A DNA stretch of 64,000 nucleotides from Fistularia commersonii (lineage: Eukaryota > Chordata > Actinopteri > Syngnathiformes > Fistulariidae), in contig JBBMNZ010000026.1 of the NCBI GenBank assembly GCA_037954325.1, positions 270,001 to 334,000 of the forward strand. Direction: 5' to 3'. Of this stretch, positions 44,101-54,324 are shown piece by piece. The notes beneath the pieces are model-generated. The model had not been told where the DNA came from, searched no databases, and saw only the letters and a list, made by a program, of their open reading frames with translations. The stretch's first letter is position 1. Each line of letters opens with the position of its first letter. Both the position numbers and the translations under genes were made by a program.

Positions 44101-46699
44101 GGCCGACCCGAACCTGCCGGGCTTTCCAAGAACAGCACGTCCATCCCGGGCTCGGAACTAACAAACTACAAACATGGATTCTACTTCCTGAACCCTGGGA
44201 GCTGAACTTCAGCAAACACATGCACACACACAGACACACACACACACACACACACTCTCTAACGGCTGAGAGAGGAGACGGTGGTGTGTGAAGGGAGCAC
44301 CGCAGTCAGACCCAGCCCAGCCTCTGGTTCCTGGTTTCCTGAGTATGTGGCCTCTCCACACGCTGAAATCCAGGATTTGGGTCTGGATGAGGAGGCGTTC
44401 CTTCACGGGTACGTACTTTCTGTTTCTCCACCGGGTTGGTGGTCTTGCGCAGGGTCTCGGCCTGGAGCTCGTCGAACTGCTGCTTCCCCTGGTACATGAT
44501 GATCCTCTTCTCGTGGATCCAGGCACGCTCCGCCACGCTGCCGAAGAACTGGACGTGATACTCCCGGTGACCTACTCGACAACACACGACGGCCAGATGT
44601 CAATCGACGCGCAAATAAACACATGCTCTTTGGCACTATGTGTGTGCGTGTGTGAGAATGAGCTTACCTCGGGTGTTGATGCGTGTGTGGACCTTCATCT
44701 GGGGGTCAGAGGAGACCATGCAAGGCCACCATGGATAGGTGCCCACCTTGGACCACACCAGATCTCCGATCACGAATTCCTTGCAGAAGCCCGTCTCCTG
44801 GATCACTGAGGGATGGTGGACTTTTGGAACCTACGAGCAAGAGCAGACCTGGGCGGTGAGCGTTTCGGATTGGCGCGGTCCACGCGGAGATGTCGGAGGT
44901 GTGGAACACGCGGTGGCCTGCCTTTGGCGTCTTTGGTTCATTTTTGATGACGGTCTTCTGGGACTTGTCGGCCTGGACGGCGGGCGTCTCCCTGGGCTGG
45001 GCCGGGACGTGGGCGTCCTCCGTCTGGCCCGCCGCGGCGCCCGCTTGAGCCTGGATCTGGTCCGAGCTCTGCTCCTGGACCTGGAGCCTCGCACTCTTTT
45101 TCCTCTTCTCCTTCTTCCTCTCGTGCCTGCGCTGTATCTGAGCGGCCTCGTTCTTCTGAGACTCCTTCTGAAGATCAGACACGGGGAGGGAGAACAGCGG
45201 TGAGACATCAGTTGGCTTTTGTTTCCTTTGATGGCAACTCAAAATTGGATCCCCGTCTGCGTTTAAATACAAACTCTCTCAGATATCTGCTTTTTGGAGG
45301 AGATGTTAGGAGGGTGAGGAGGAGGAATTTTAATGAGATCGGCTACACTGTCACGCGGAGCACACCGCTCTCCGATTCTCGGCCGCCGTCTGCGGGCGGG
45401 AGGCCGGACGGCGCTGACCCGAGGCCGCGTGCGGAACGAACGCCTTCCGTGGCCTCGCTCTGAGACAGCTTATAGAAACACACACCTTCACTTTCACTTT
45501 CCATTTGAGGATCCACGGGCTGGTTTAGTGCAAATGGACAGACGACCGCGTTCGCTCAATTCTCAGGTGTTTGGAGCCGAAGGTAAATCCAACGGATTTG
45601 CGTTTCCCGCTGGCGCGCGGGGCGCTACGACGGACACGGGTAAAAAGGTTTCCGACGGTGACGTTCATGTTGTCCGGCCCGAGCCGAGCCTCTGCCCGGG
45701 ATAACATCGCACACCCGAGGCTTTAAGTGAGGTGCTTTATCCGCCCGGAGAGAAGACGGACGGGGTCCGATTCACAGGACCGGATCCGAGCGCCATCCGA
45801 GGCGGACCGGAGACCTCGGGCCCGGGAGTCACCGGCTCGGCGAGCGTCTCCCGACGTACCTGCAGCTCCTGCAGAAGGTCTCCGCACAGCGCCGACTCAA
45901 ACAGCTCCTTGCCGTTCTGATACGTCTTGATGATCTTCAGCTTGATCTCCGGAGAGCTGGTCTTCTTGAGGACCCCGCCGGGGGTGTGCGGGGGGGCGTG
46001 GGAGGGCTGAGAGGAGGGGGTGCTGTCGACGAGGGAGGGGGGCGGGCTGGAGGAGGGCAGGTGCAGCGGGGGAGGCGGGGGCAGCGTGTGGGTCATGATG
46101 TGAGGCGTGTGGGGCAGATGGTGCTGGGAGGGCAGGGGCAGCGGCGAGGGGCTGTGCGGGTGGGTCTGCAGGCCGGGGGGGTTGGGGTTGGGGTTGGGGT
46201 GCTGGGGGGAGTGGAAGTGGTGCGTGTGGTGGTGGTGCGGGTGGTGGTGGGGGTGGTGGTGGACGTGGTGGAGGTGCGGGTGATGCGGGGGCAGCGGCGG
46301 CGACACGGGAGACAGGGGTCTCTCCTGGAGACCGGGCCCTCTCAGGACCGTGCCCTCCCCCGGGAGGAGCCCGTGGTCCCCGTAGCTCCGGATGGCCCCG
46401 TAGCCGTTGGCCGAGCCGTTGGGGAACTGCGAGTACATGGAGAACTTGGCCTGCGGCTCGTAGATGCCCAGGCCCGGCGGGAAGCCGTTGGACACGTGCG
46501 GCATGTCCTCGGACGCCGACGGCGGGTAGGAGAACTCCGCGTCCAGGGCGGCATCGTAGGAGGGACCACCATCCTCGCCCGGGTCACTGCCGGTGTCGCA
46601 GGTGCCTTCCTGTCTGATGTTGGCTGAGTCAATGAGCTGAGGGGGTTGCTGAATTGTATTTCCCATGATCCCTTGCATGAAAGAGAAGGAGAAATCCAT
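33229..46699 (-). CDS. nsd3: NSD3 (WHSC1L1) histone H3K36 methyltransferase, 24 coding exons
   Basis: NSD3 places mono- and dimethyl marks on histone H3 lysine 36 and tethers BRD4 and CHD8 at chromatin. All 24 exons join with matching phases into 1610 codons (1609 aa; human 1437). The start MDFSFSFMQGIMGNTIQQPP is nearly identical to human NSD3. Order of parts: N-terminal tail with the BRD4-ET-binding segment EIKLKIIKTYQN (251-262), PWWP1 (about 383-450), a basic/acidic linker, a PHD cluster (about 860-1035), a Cys-rich finger then PWWP2 (about 1090-1200), AWS (about 1255-1300), SET (about 1303-1425), post-SET (about 1430-1446), and a final PHD/C5HCH finger (about 1475-1580). Exons are listed in the three entries below. 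The catalytic core is intact and no pseudogene signs are visible. Confidence 0.96.
33536..34250. repeat. Tandemly repeated segment with CA/GT tracts in NSD3 last intron
   Basis: The sequence (GGTGTGAGATAAAGACAAAG ... GCAGACAGGCAATCACAAAC ... CAAGCGTCTGGATTTTTTTT ... TCATCAAGATG) occurs at 33631-33903 and again at 33904-34163, with a truncated third copy from 34164. CA or GT tracts separate the parts. Confidence 0.92.
37025..37117. repeat. 10-bp minisatellite, about 9 copies
   Basis: TCTGAGGGGG units with single-base variants in the NSD3 intron between the PWWP2 exon and the upstream PHD exon. Confidence 0.92.
38131..38182. repeat. (GT)n microsatellite
   Basis: GT run starting about 13 bp upstream (in the intron) of the NSD3 exon 37962-38118. 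Confidence 0.95.
38190..39790. other. NSD3 intron: nothing recognised
   Basis: 1.7 kb intron with no transposon, RNA gene or exon that I can support; moderately GC-rich unique sequence. Confidence 0.5.
40045..40140. repeat. (CA)n with CG interruptions
   Basis: Imperfect CA/CACG tract in the NSD3 intron just upstream of exon 39795-39941. Confidence 0.92.
42555..46699 (-). other. nsd3: NSD3 exons 1-8: N-terminus and PWWP1
   Basis: Exons: 45860-46699 (start codon 46697-46699), 44922-45167, 44668-44830 (PWWP1; GTYPWWP), 44417-44571, 43290-43907, 43046-43208, 42852-42955, 42555-42600. Intron 2 (44831-44921) appears to use a GC donor. For exon 42852-42955 the upstream AG (CTCCAG) is the only acceptor that keeps frame. 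A nearer CCCAG would shift it. Confidence 0.9.
46100..46285 (-). other. nsd3: His/Pro-rich coding expansion in NSD3 exon 1
   Basis: Residues about 139-200 are histidine-rich (HHPHLHHVHHHPHHHPHHHH then HP/NP repeats), then proline-rich to about 240. They lie between conserved GSANGYGAIR and SSPEIKLKI. Human NSD3 has only a short proline stretch here. Confidence 0.85.
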
Positions 46700-46743
46700 T
46701 GTTGGGCTCCTGCATCCTTAACTGTCTTTTTCTTTGACTGGAC
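46700..46743 (-). other. nsd3: NSD3 leader part of the start-codon exon
   Basis: An acceptor (TTTTCCAACAG) on minus begins this exon at 46743, 44 bp before the ATG. At least one non-coding exon must lie upstream, probably in the CpG island near 48 kb. Confidence 0.65.
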
Positions 46744-47739
46744 CTGTTGGAAAAGGAGTAGGTGGGATTAATGCCAGGTCCACCGCTCCTCCTCAACCCC
46801 GTTCTCTGACGTGGAGCCGACCGCCTTACCGCAGACTAAACGTGGAGGCCCGAGCCGCAACTTCTAACTAAATCTAATTCTAAATATGCATCGTGCGAGC
46901 TGCCGCCGCCGCTTTCGTCACCAGATTTGAACTCCCTGTGAACACGCCCCGCCGCAAATCTGAGACCGAGCTCCGGCGCCACCGGGGAGGCCTGAACCGG
47001 ATTCGGCGCCGCCGTCCGCATCCACACGGCCCGCGAGCTGTCCGACAAGACCCTCGGCCGGCAGGACCCGTCCCCCCACGGTGCTTCCGGGACGCACCGC
47101 CGCAAACGGGCCGACGGAACGGATGGCGGGCGACGGCGAACCCGGGGGTCCCTGCAGCGCCCGCTTTGCGTGCCTCCTAGTCCAGCCACGGCGTGACGTG
47201 AAGCCACATCCTCGAGGTGCGAACCGGCCACAATAAAGCAGATAATAGATCATCTACACGATGTGATTCCATTATTTACTCCGCAAACATCTCATAGGTG
47301 CCGGACGACAGGTAATCGTTATTTTAATCTTCTTGCCTTAGAGGGTTTCTGGACCACCGGCCTGTGGAAGCAGGACATGTTCACACATGAATGGGAGACA
47401 TGTTCCTCCACACGCCTCGGAGCCCAGGACAAACATGTTGTTTGTCACACAAACCAGTCGTTTCACACATTTCAATCCGACACTTTCCACCCATTAAGTG
47501 ACTTTTCTGGGGTTCCTCCTGCAGAAGCACAACGGTGAGGACCTCCTCGGTGAAAGAAGACAACGAGCACGTTTCACCGAGGACCGTAAACACACCAGGG
47601 GCCACACACACAGCAAAACGTTTGAGGCTGTGAAACACAACACACACGTATCAGCAGACACACACACACACACACACATACAAACAAACCAGTGCAGATA
47701 TTGATCTCAATCACCAGGATCTCCAGCCCGAGCAGCCGG

Positions 47740-48960
47740 GTCTCGCTGCCGGTCCTGGGGGGGATCCTGCCTGCTCGCCCGGGTTGTGTGCTGCCGGAGC
47801 CCCGTGTTTCCCCGCCGGGGAGCCGCTCTCTCCGGCCCCGCAGAGCGGAGGTTCGGCTCCCGTCCTCCCCCGTCCTCCCTCGTCCTCCCCCGGACTCCGC
47901 GGCGGAGGAGCCCCGCTCGGCTCCCGGCGCTCGGCGGGGATGTAAACAGCGACCCGGTACCGTCGGAGCTCCGCCGGGGCTCCGGGCGCCCCTCCCCCCC
48001 GCCCCGGGTGGAGGCAGAGCACCGGGACGCGGGGCACCGGGACGCGGAGCCCCGGGACTCGGGCTCGGTGTAAAAACGACTGCGCACACCGAGGCTCCGC
48101 GGCGGCGGCGGCGGCTGCTAGCTTACAGGCTAGCTCACTTCAAAGGGATCGTCTCGGGAAGATGCGAACCGTTAGAGACGAGAGAAAACACACACACTGT
48201 CACACACACACTCGCACAAAGTGTCACACACACCCCGCGTCTTTCCCGGGACGTGATTATTGCCAGCGTGGGCTATTTTCGCTTTGTGCATCGGAGCCCA
48301 TCACACATGGAGGATGAAAGGGAGCTAGCGGAGCTAGGCTAACGCTCCGCGGCCAACATGGCTGCCCGCGCCCTTTAAATCAAATTGTCTGGCCGCGTCT
48401 CCTCCGTCGGCGGCGGCGGCCCGGAGAGGGGACCGGCCCGGGGCCCCCGGTCCCCGGGCCGAGCGCGGCGGGGCGCCCGGGCGGGCGGGAGGGGGTGGGG
48501 AGGAGGAGGCGGGGAGGGAGAACGCCATGCACCGAGGGACGGGGCTCCGGGAGCCGCGGCGCCGAGGAGGACGGCGGAGGAGCGGAGCGCGTCCCGCCGG
48601 CGAGCCGCGGAGACAAAATGTCAGTACCTCCAGCGAGTCCCATTCTAAAGACATTCACCAGCGGCGGCCAGTCCTCGTCCGATCTCCGCGGGAAGGGGGA
48701 TTAGTCCGGAGCGCCGCGGTGCTTCGGCGGAGCGCAGGCCTTCGCTTCCCGTCTGCGCGCAGCTCTGGCGGGGGGAGGAGGGGGGGCTGCGCCGCCGCCC
48801 GCCGCCCAATCCCGACGGCCGAACCCGCAGCCGGCGACGCGGGCCGCGCCGCCGCGGACGGCCGGGCCGCGCTCCGCTCCGCCCCGCGCCGGAGCTCCGG
48901 GCAGCGGGTGCAGAGCCGCGACACGTCTCCTCCGGGCCGGACCCGCTGCAGGTTCGGAGC
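47740..48960 (-). promoter_or_regulatory. nsd3: CpG island, nsd3 promoter
   Basis: About 1.2 kb of extremely CpG-rich DNA, the only such island upstream of the NSD3 start exon on this strand, with a YY1-type AACATGGCTGCC motif near 48355. The exact first exon and donor could not be fixed; several GT sites are possible. Confidence 0.65.
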
Positions 48961-49234
48961 GGCGGAGCTTCGGAGCCTCGGAGCCGCAGAGGCGCAGCCC
49001 TGCTCCTCCGGTCCGGAGATCCAGCGAGCGCCGCTGATTATCGAGGCTCCATGGAGTGAAACCGCGGGGTTTGCGGGTCCCTCAGCGTCCAGAACCGACA
49101 GTCCAGATCTCAGTGGCACCCTGAGCCTCCAGGCCTCCTCCACCTGGACTGGACTCCACCGGGAGGCCCGTGTCACCAACACACCATTCCGGTCATCGCA
49201 GTGCTCCCACAGTCTCACCGCAAGGGACAAGTTC

Positions 49235-49480
49235 AGTCATAATCAGAATAATAATGCCTGTATTGTCACATACAGAGTACAACATCCATGAAATTTGGCC
49301 GCTATATTTGACCCATCACGGATGAGCAGTAGGCAGGTAAAGAACAGCGCCAGGGGAGCGGCTAGCACAACACCCGGTCTGGCCAGGAGGAGCCGGGAGC
49401 CCAACTGGGAATGTTGGGGCCCCAGGAGGGCCGCTCTCCCCCTCTGCGCCCTCTGACAACACAACACAGTAAGGTCCGAA
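49235..49480 (+). repeat. Dispersed teleost repeat fragment
   Basis: TGCCTGTATTGTCACATACA followed by ATGAAATTTGG, ATTTGACCCATCACG and GAGCAGTAGGCAG resembles a common interspersed fish repeat (TTGTCACA...GAAATT...TTTGACCCATC...AGCAGTGGGC). I cannot assign a class. Confidence 0.45.
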
Positions 49481-49499
49481 GAACAACCCGGGTGTCCGA

Positions 49500-52190
49500 G
49501 GACTCCTTCCACGTAGAGCCGGTCCGGACCACACTCAATAAAGGGGTCTACTGAAGCCCACGTCCTCCGGAGGTGAGCGCCCGGAGAGTAGACGCTGCCT
49601 TTTAGGGGCGCAGAGGCCCGGGGTGGAACCAGGCCCCAGAACGGCAGCCTTCTGCTTCCGACGGAGGAGGACCGTGGGGGGCACGGGGGTCGGGGCCGAC
49701 CATCTATCCCTACTGACACCACTGCAGCGGACAGCTACGTGCTAGTAGCTAACAGGATACAATAATAACTTCAGTCTCCGCCAGGCACGTGTTGAGTTAG
49801 TTGAATACAAAACTCCACGGGGCCAAAGATCTCCTCTCCCATTGTTTGGATACCATTTAAAAATAGCACGGCTGACATTCATTTCATCAAATAACATAAA
49901 ATTCCACTTCCTGTTTGTTTTGAAAATCCACAAGCTCCGGTGCTTCTCATAGGACGTCCGGGTCTGACCTGAAAGTCTCCGCAGCTGTGAACATCAGGAG
50001 ACGCCGGTGGAGGTGCTTTCAAGGAACACGCCTCTGGTAGAAGCCGGAGGAGACCAAGGTGTGCGACGGTGCCCTGGAACCACCCCCCGTCCCTCTCCGC
50101 ATCAGGCACGGTGATGAAGTGAGTCTTGCTGTAATTACCCCGGGGGGTATCCGTCACCTGCAGAGCCAACGGCGCCAGCTCAGTGATGAAGACCCCCTAC
50201 GATCTCTGGGTCGGTGGTCCACGCATTTCTGCCCCTCCTTTTGTCCTGGAGATGTGCGTGGAGGGCAGCCCGGCCTCCTGCCTCCCCCTGGGGTAACTCC
50301 GGGGTAACTGAGCTGCAGCAGGGGGGCATTCAGAGGCAGAGAATGTGTGACCCGGGGTGCAGCGGAAGGCTCTCCTCCTTTTACCTCATTCTCATCCTCC
50401 TCCTGTTCCCCTTTTCCTCCTGTTCTCCTTCTCTTCCTCCGATCCTCCTCACGTTCCTCCTGTTGTCCTCCTCCTCCCTGGCGGTATCTTCTGCTTCTGA
50501 TGCTGTGACAGCAGTGAAGTGAGGACCTCCATGAAGGCCTGCTCCTCATATGTTAACCAAGTGCTTCTCTTCCCGCCATCTACATGGATCTAAATTTATC
50601 AGTTCAGTCTCAAAATGGTGTCTCACGTTCCAGTCCGGCGTTTCATAATTCCCTCTTGCACTTCCTTCTCGGCAACGGCAATAAATCTTTTCAGATCAGA
50701 ACTTACACCGTTTTTATTTCCAGATCAGCCATGTCATATATTGGAGGTCCAAAGGGGGACAACGCAGCAAGTGGACGAAATCTAAAATATCTTCCAGAGC
50801 GAGTGAACAAACTCTGGCTATGAGTGCTGTTCAAGTGAAAGTGAAAGAAAAAAAGGGTCCCTCCATCTTTTGAGGATCTGATCGCCTCATTTTGTGAAAC
50901 GGTTTTTGTTGTCAAACAGAACCGGGTCAGAAAGCAGGGAGAACTGTGAACTGAATGGGTCGGTTCATAAAGCCACCTTCTAAATGAAAGCTGCTGACCC
51001 CAAGGTCGTCCGAAGGCCCGCATCGTCCTGATTGCGTTCGTCAAGTCACACAAAACGCCAAAGGAGCAGGATCAGGATCTCCAAGGGGTTTAGATGTTTC
51101 CATCTTTACCCTCGGAACTTGTAGTAGCCAACAGGCATCTCTGCACCTTCATCCCTCGTCCACATTCGAATCGAATGAACTGGTAAAGTGACAAATGGAC
51201 GGTCGATCTGAAACCTTCACCACGATCGATGTGTTTCCCCGGTCATCATGGCAGTTCTGGTCTTGGACGGCTGAGCAGAAATATCTTACTTCTTTCTTTC
51301 GCTCTGAAACGATTGCACAATAAGAGGCAGTGAAGATTAAGGCCTGACTTCCCGGTAATCCAGCAGAATCGGAAACACGGGGCGTTTCTTTGAAGTCCTC
51401 TTTCCGTCAGACTCGTGAAAATCTGATATTAACTTTTCTCTAAACTCCGCTTTGATCCAGTCATTTATTTGAAGAAACATCGGTGTCCTACAGGCCTGCA
51501 GGATTGGGTCTCCCGACTGTGTCTTTACCTCTCTTACTTCCATTTCACACTGAACAAGTTGCAGCCACTGCAGGTTCTGTTGGGGGGTCATGAGCAGTGT
51601 GAGCCAAACACAGCTGCTGCTTGAGAAACGCGCTCCGATACGTCATTACATCTGGTCAATAAGGTTTTGCGGCTCAGATCTCCAACATCCCTGGAGCCCA
51701 GGCCCGGGTCAGCCTTGCAAACATGTACGAGGGTTTATGTCGTCAGTATGTTTCTGAGGTGGTTTATTTTCTGTCAGTGTCATGCAAATGTTGTGAACAT
51801 ATCCAAGCTTCATCCTGTCAGGAAAACATGAGGATCTGCTCAATGGAGAAATTGAAAGCAAACCGTGATCCTTTTCTTTTACGCTGCCTGAATAGACGGC
51901 AGGAACAATTCACTCCAGGTAAAGCTCTCATCGCTCACGTGGTGATCAACAGGCCGGTGAAGGTGCAAAGACCCGAGGTGACGACAACCATCCTTTCACA
52001 GTCAGTACGGCAAAATGAACCGGACTATAATGGCACTCATATCGACTCCGCACTTCTGACAAAAACATTATAAATGTTTTGATAAAATACACAATACTTG
52101 TATGTATTCATTTTGTATTTGTTTGCTTTCTTATTCATTGCCCATGACGTCTATTCACCACGCACATTCAAAGAGGCGGCACTTCCACAG
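49500..52190. other. nsd3-letm2 interval: no gene seen
   Basis: Short frames on both strands (for example minus 51337-51591 and 49879-50169) have no recognisable domain, splice context or repeat-independent support. Confidence 0.5.
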
Positions 52191-52194
52191 CATG

Positions 52195-53220
52195 TGAAGG
52201 TCACCTGTGCATGAACAAATACCAGTAATATCTGCATGTTACTTGTGCAATAACAAATAAAACATGAGTAATATCTGCCTGTTACCTGTGCAATAATAAA
52301 TAAATACCAGTAATATCTATTGTTGCTTGTGCAATAACAAATGTCAGTAATGTCTGCATGTGACCTGTTCAATAGCCAATAAATACTCGTAGTATCTGCC
52401 TGTTATTGGTGCAAAAACAAAAATATACCAGTGATATCTGTTTGTCAGCTGTGCACTAACAACTCAATACCAGTAATGCAATAACCTATGCAATAACAAA
52501 TATATACCAGTAATATCTGCCTGTTATCGGTGCAATAACAAATGTCAGTAATATCTGCATGTTACCTATGCAATGACAAATATATACCAGTAATATCTGC
52601 CTGTTATCGGTGCAATAACAAATAAATACCAGTAATATCTGTTTGTCAGCTGTGCAATAACAACTAAATACCAGTAATATCTGCCTGTTTCCTGTGCAAT
52701 AACAACTAAATATCAGTAATATCTGTTTGTTACCTGTGCAATGACAAATTTATACCAGTAATATCTGCCTGTTATCGGTGCAATAACACATAATATATAT
52801 TGTTACCTGTGCAATAACGAATGTCAGTAATATCTGCATGTTACCTGTTCAATAGCCAATAAATACTCGTAGTATCTGCCTGTTATCGGTGCAAAAACAA
52901 AAATATACCAGTGATATCTGTTTGTCAGCTGTGCAATAACAACTCAATACCAGTAATATCTACCTGTTACCTGTGCAATAACAAATATATACCAGTAATA
53001 TCTGCCTGTTATCGGTGCAATAACAAATATATACCAGTAATATCTGCCTGTTATCGGTGCAATAACAAATAAATACCAGTAATATCTGTTTGTCAGCTGT
53101 GCAATAATAGCTAAATACCAGTAATATCTGTTTGTCAGCTGTGCAATAATAGCTAAATACCAGTAATATCTACCTTTTACCTGTGCAATAACAAATAAAT
53201 ACCAGTGATATCTGCTAAAT
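52195..53220. repeat. Satellite-like array, period about 42 bp, about 24 copies
   Basis: Unit of the type TACCAGTAATATCTGCCTGT + TACCTGTGCAATAACAAATA + AA, with substitutions and a few shortened units (36-40 bp). It ends about 100 bp before the CpG-rich letm2 promoter. Units are adjacent without unique spacers, so it is not CRISPR-like. Confidence 0.93.
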
Positions 53221-53329
53221 AAACCCGCTACTCTCGGTCCCCCAGTTCAGCTCTCTTCCAATCCCCGGCAGGCCGGCTCGTCTTTCTGCCACAGAGTGAG
53301 ACATCACTCTTCTTCACTACGATCTTCGG

Positions 53330-53645
53330 TTGTACGTCAGCGCTCAACATGTACGCACGATCCGCGCGGTCCGTCCGGCGCATGCGCAGAGGCGCAGTCA
53401 GCCTCGGCCGTCCGAGCCCAGTGACGGCTGCGCTCCGCTCGGCGCAGATCCGCTCAGCGCAGCGCAGCCAGAAGGACGCTCCGTCACCCGCAGTAATAAC
53501 CCGACGTAAATGGGGTTATTACCCCGAGAAACGTCGCTTCCGTCTTACCCGTTCACCCCAACCGATGGATTATATTGTTCGTGGCCCGCCGAGAAGCCTT
53601 CCTGCGCCCCGTCAGCAGTTGTAGCCCGGTCTTTGACGCTGGAGG
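53330..53645 (+). promoter_or_regulatory. letm2: letm2 promoter and probable first exon
   Basis: CpG-rich block with an NRF1-type GCGCATGCGCA (53378-53388), fitting a mitochondrial gene. A plausible donor (GGAG then GTTAGT) ends an exon at 53644. An acceptor (CCTCCGCAG) before 54307 would join it to the start-codon exon. Confidence 0.5.
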
Positions 53646-54324
53646 TTAGTAGGGTCGCCATTTCAGCTGCTAGCTTTAGCCAACAGCAGGCTAGCACGCC
53701 TAGCTTACCGGAAAGGCTTTAAACTGGAAGGGAAAAAATGACATTGCAGTACGTGTTAAATCGTAATTACCGGTCGGTTTCCTTTCTACACCCATGTAAT
53801 GTCGTTTCGCACGGGGCGAGAGGTGAGTTTCGGGACTTCTATGTAAGCGTTAAGCTTATACCTCAATCTGACTGGAATTGTACCCCAAAGAATGTCGTGT
53901 TTGAATTAAAAGTGTCACCAGGAGACGCCCCTTCCTCGGTAGCGAAACACACGTCCCCTAAAAGTAGACGTATGTGTGTTATGACGTAGCTTATAAGATC
54001 ATCGTTTAATCAAATCAATCAATCAATCGGAGTATCGGAGGTAACCGATAAGTCTAATGTCGTGTGACTGTGAGGCCGTGTGAGCACGGTTGTAGCGGGT
54101 TATCTCGTGTTGTGCTATCTTTGCGTCAGCACGCTAACGTTAGCGCTGCCATGTTACGTAATAAATGCTTAGCTAACGTTCACGCTCGTCGGTTGCTCCC
54201 GATCCGCGTGTTCGCCGTGAGTCTCAGCCTTCGCTCCGCCGTCCAATCACCGGCTCCGGTGCCGCAGTAACCGGAGCTCTGTCCGCCTCTCCGTGTGCCT
54301 CCGCAGAAAGCCTGAGCTCCTGAA

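Noticed and set aside
45981..46627. 213-aa plus-strand frame rich in Gly and Val
   Set aside because: Antisense shadow of the NSD3 first coding exon; the conserved product is on minus.
51337..51591. Minus-strand 84-aa frame in the nsd3-letm2 interval
   Set aside because: No recognisable domain, CpG island or splice signals; could be a degraded element but not supportable.
52195..53220. CRISPR-like array
   Set aside because: Units are contiguous with no unique spacers, in vertebrate DNA with no cas genes.
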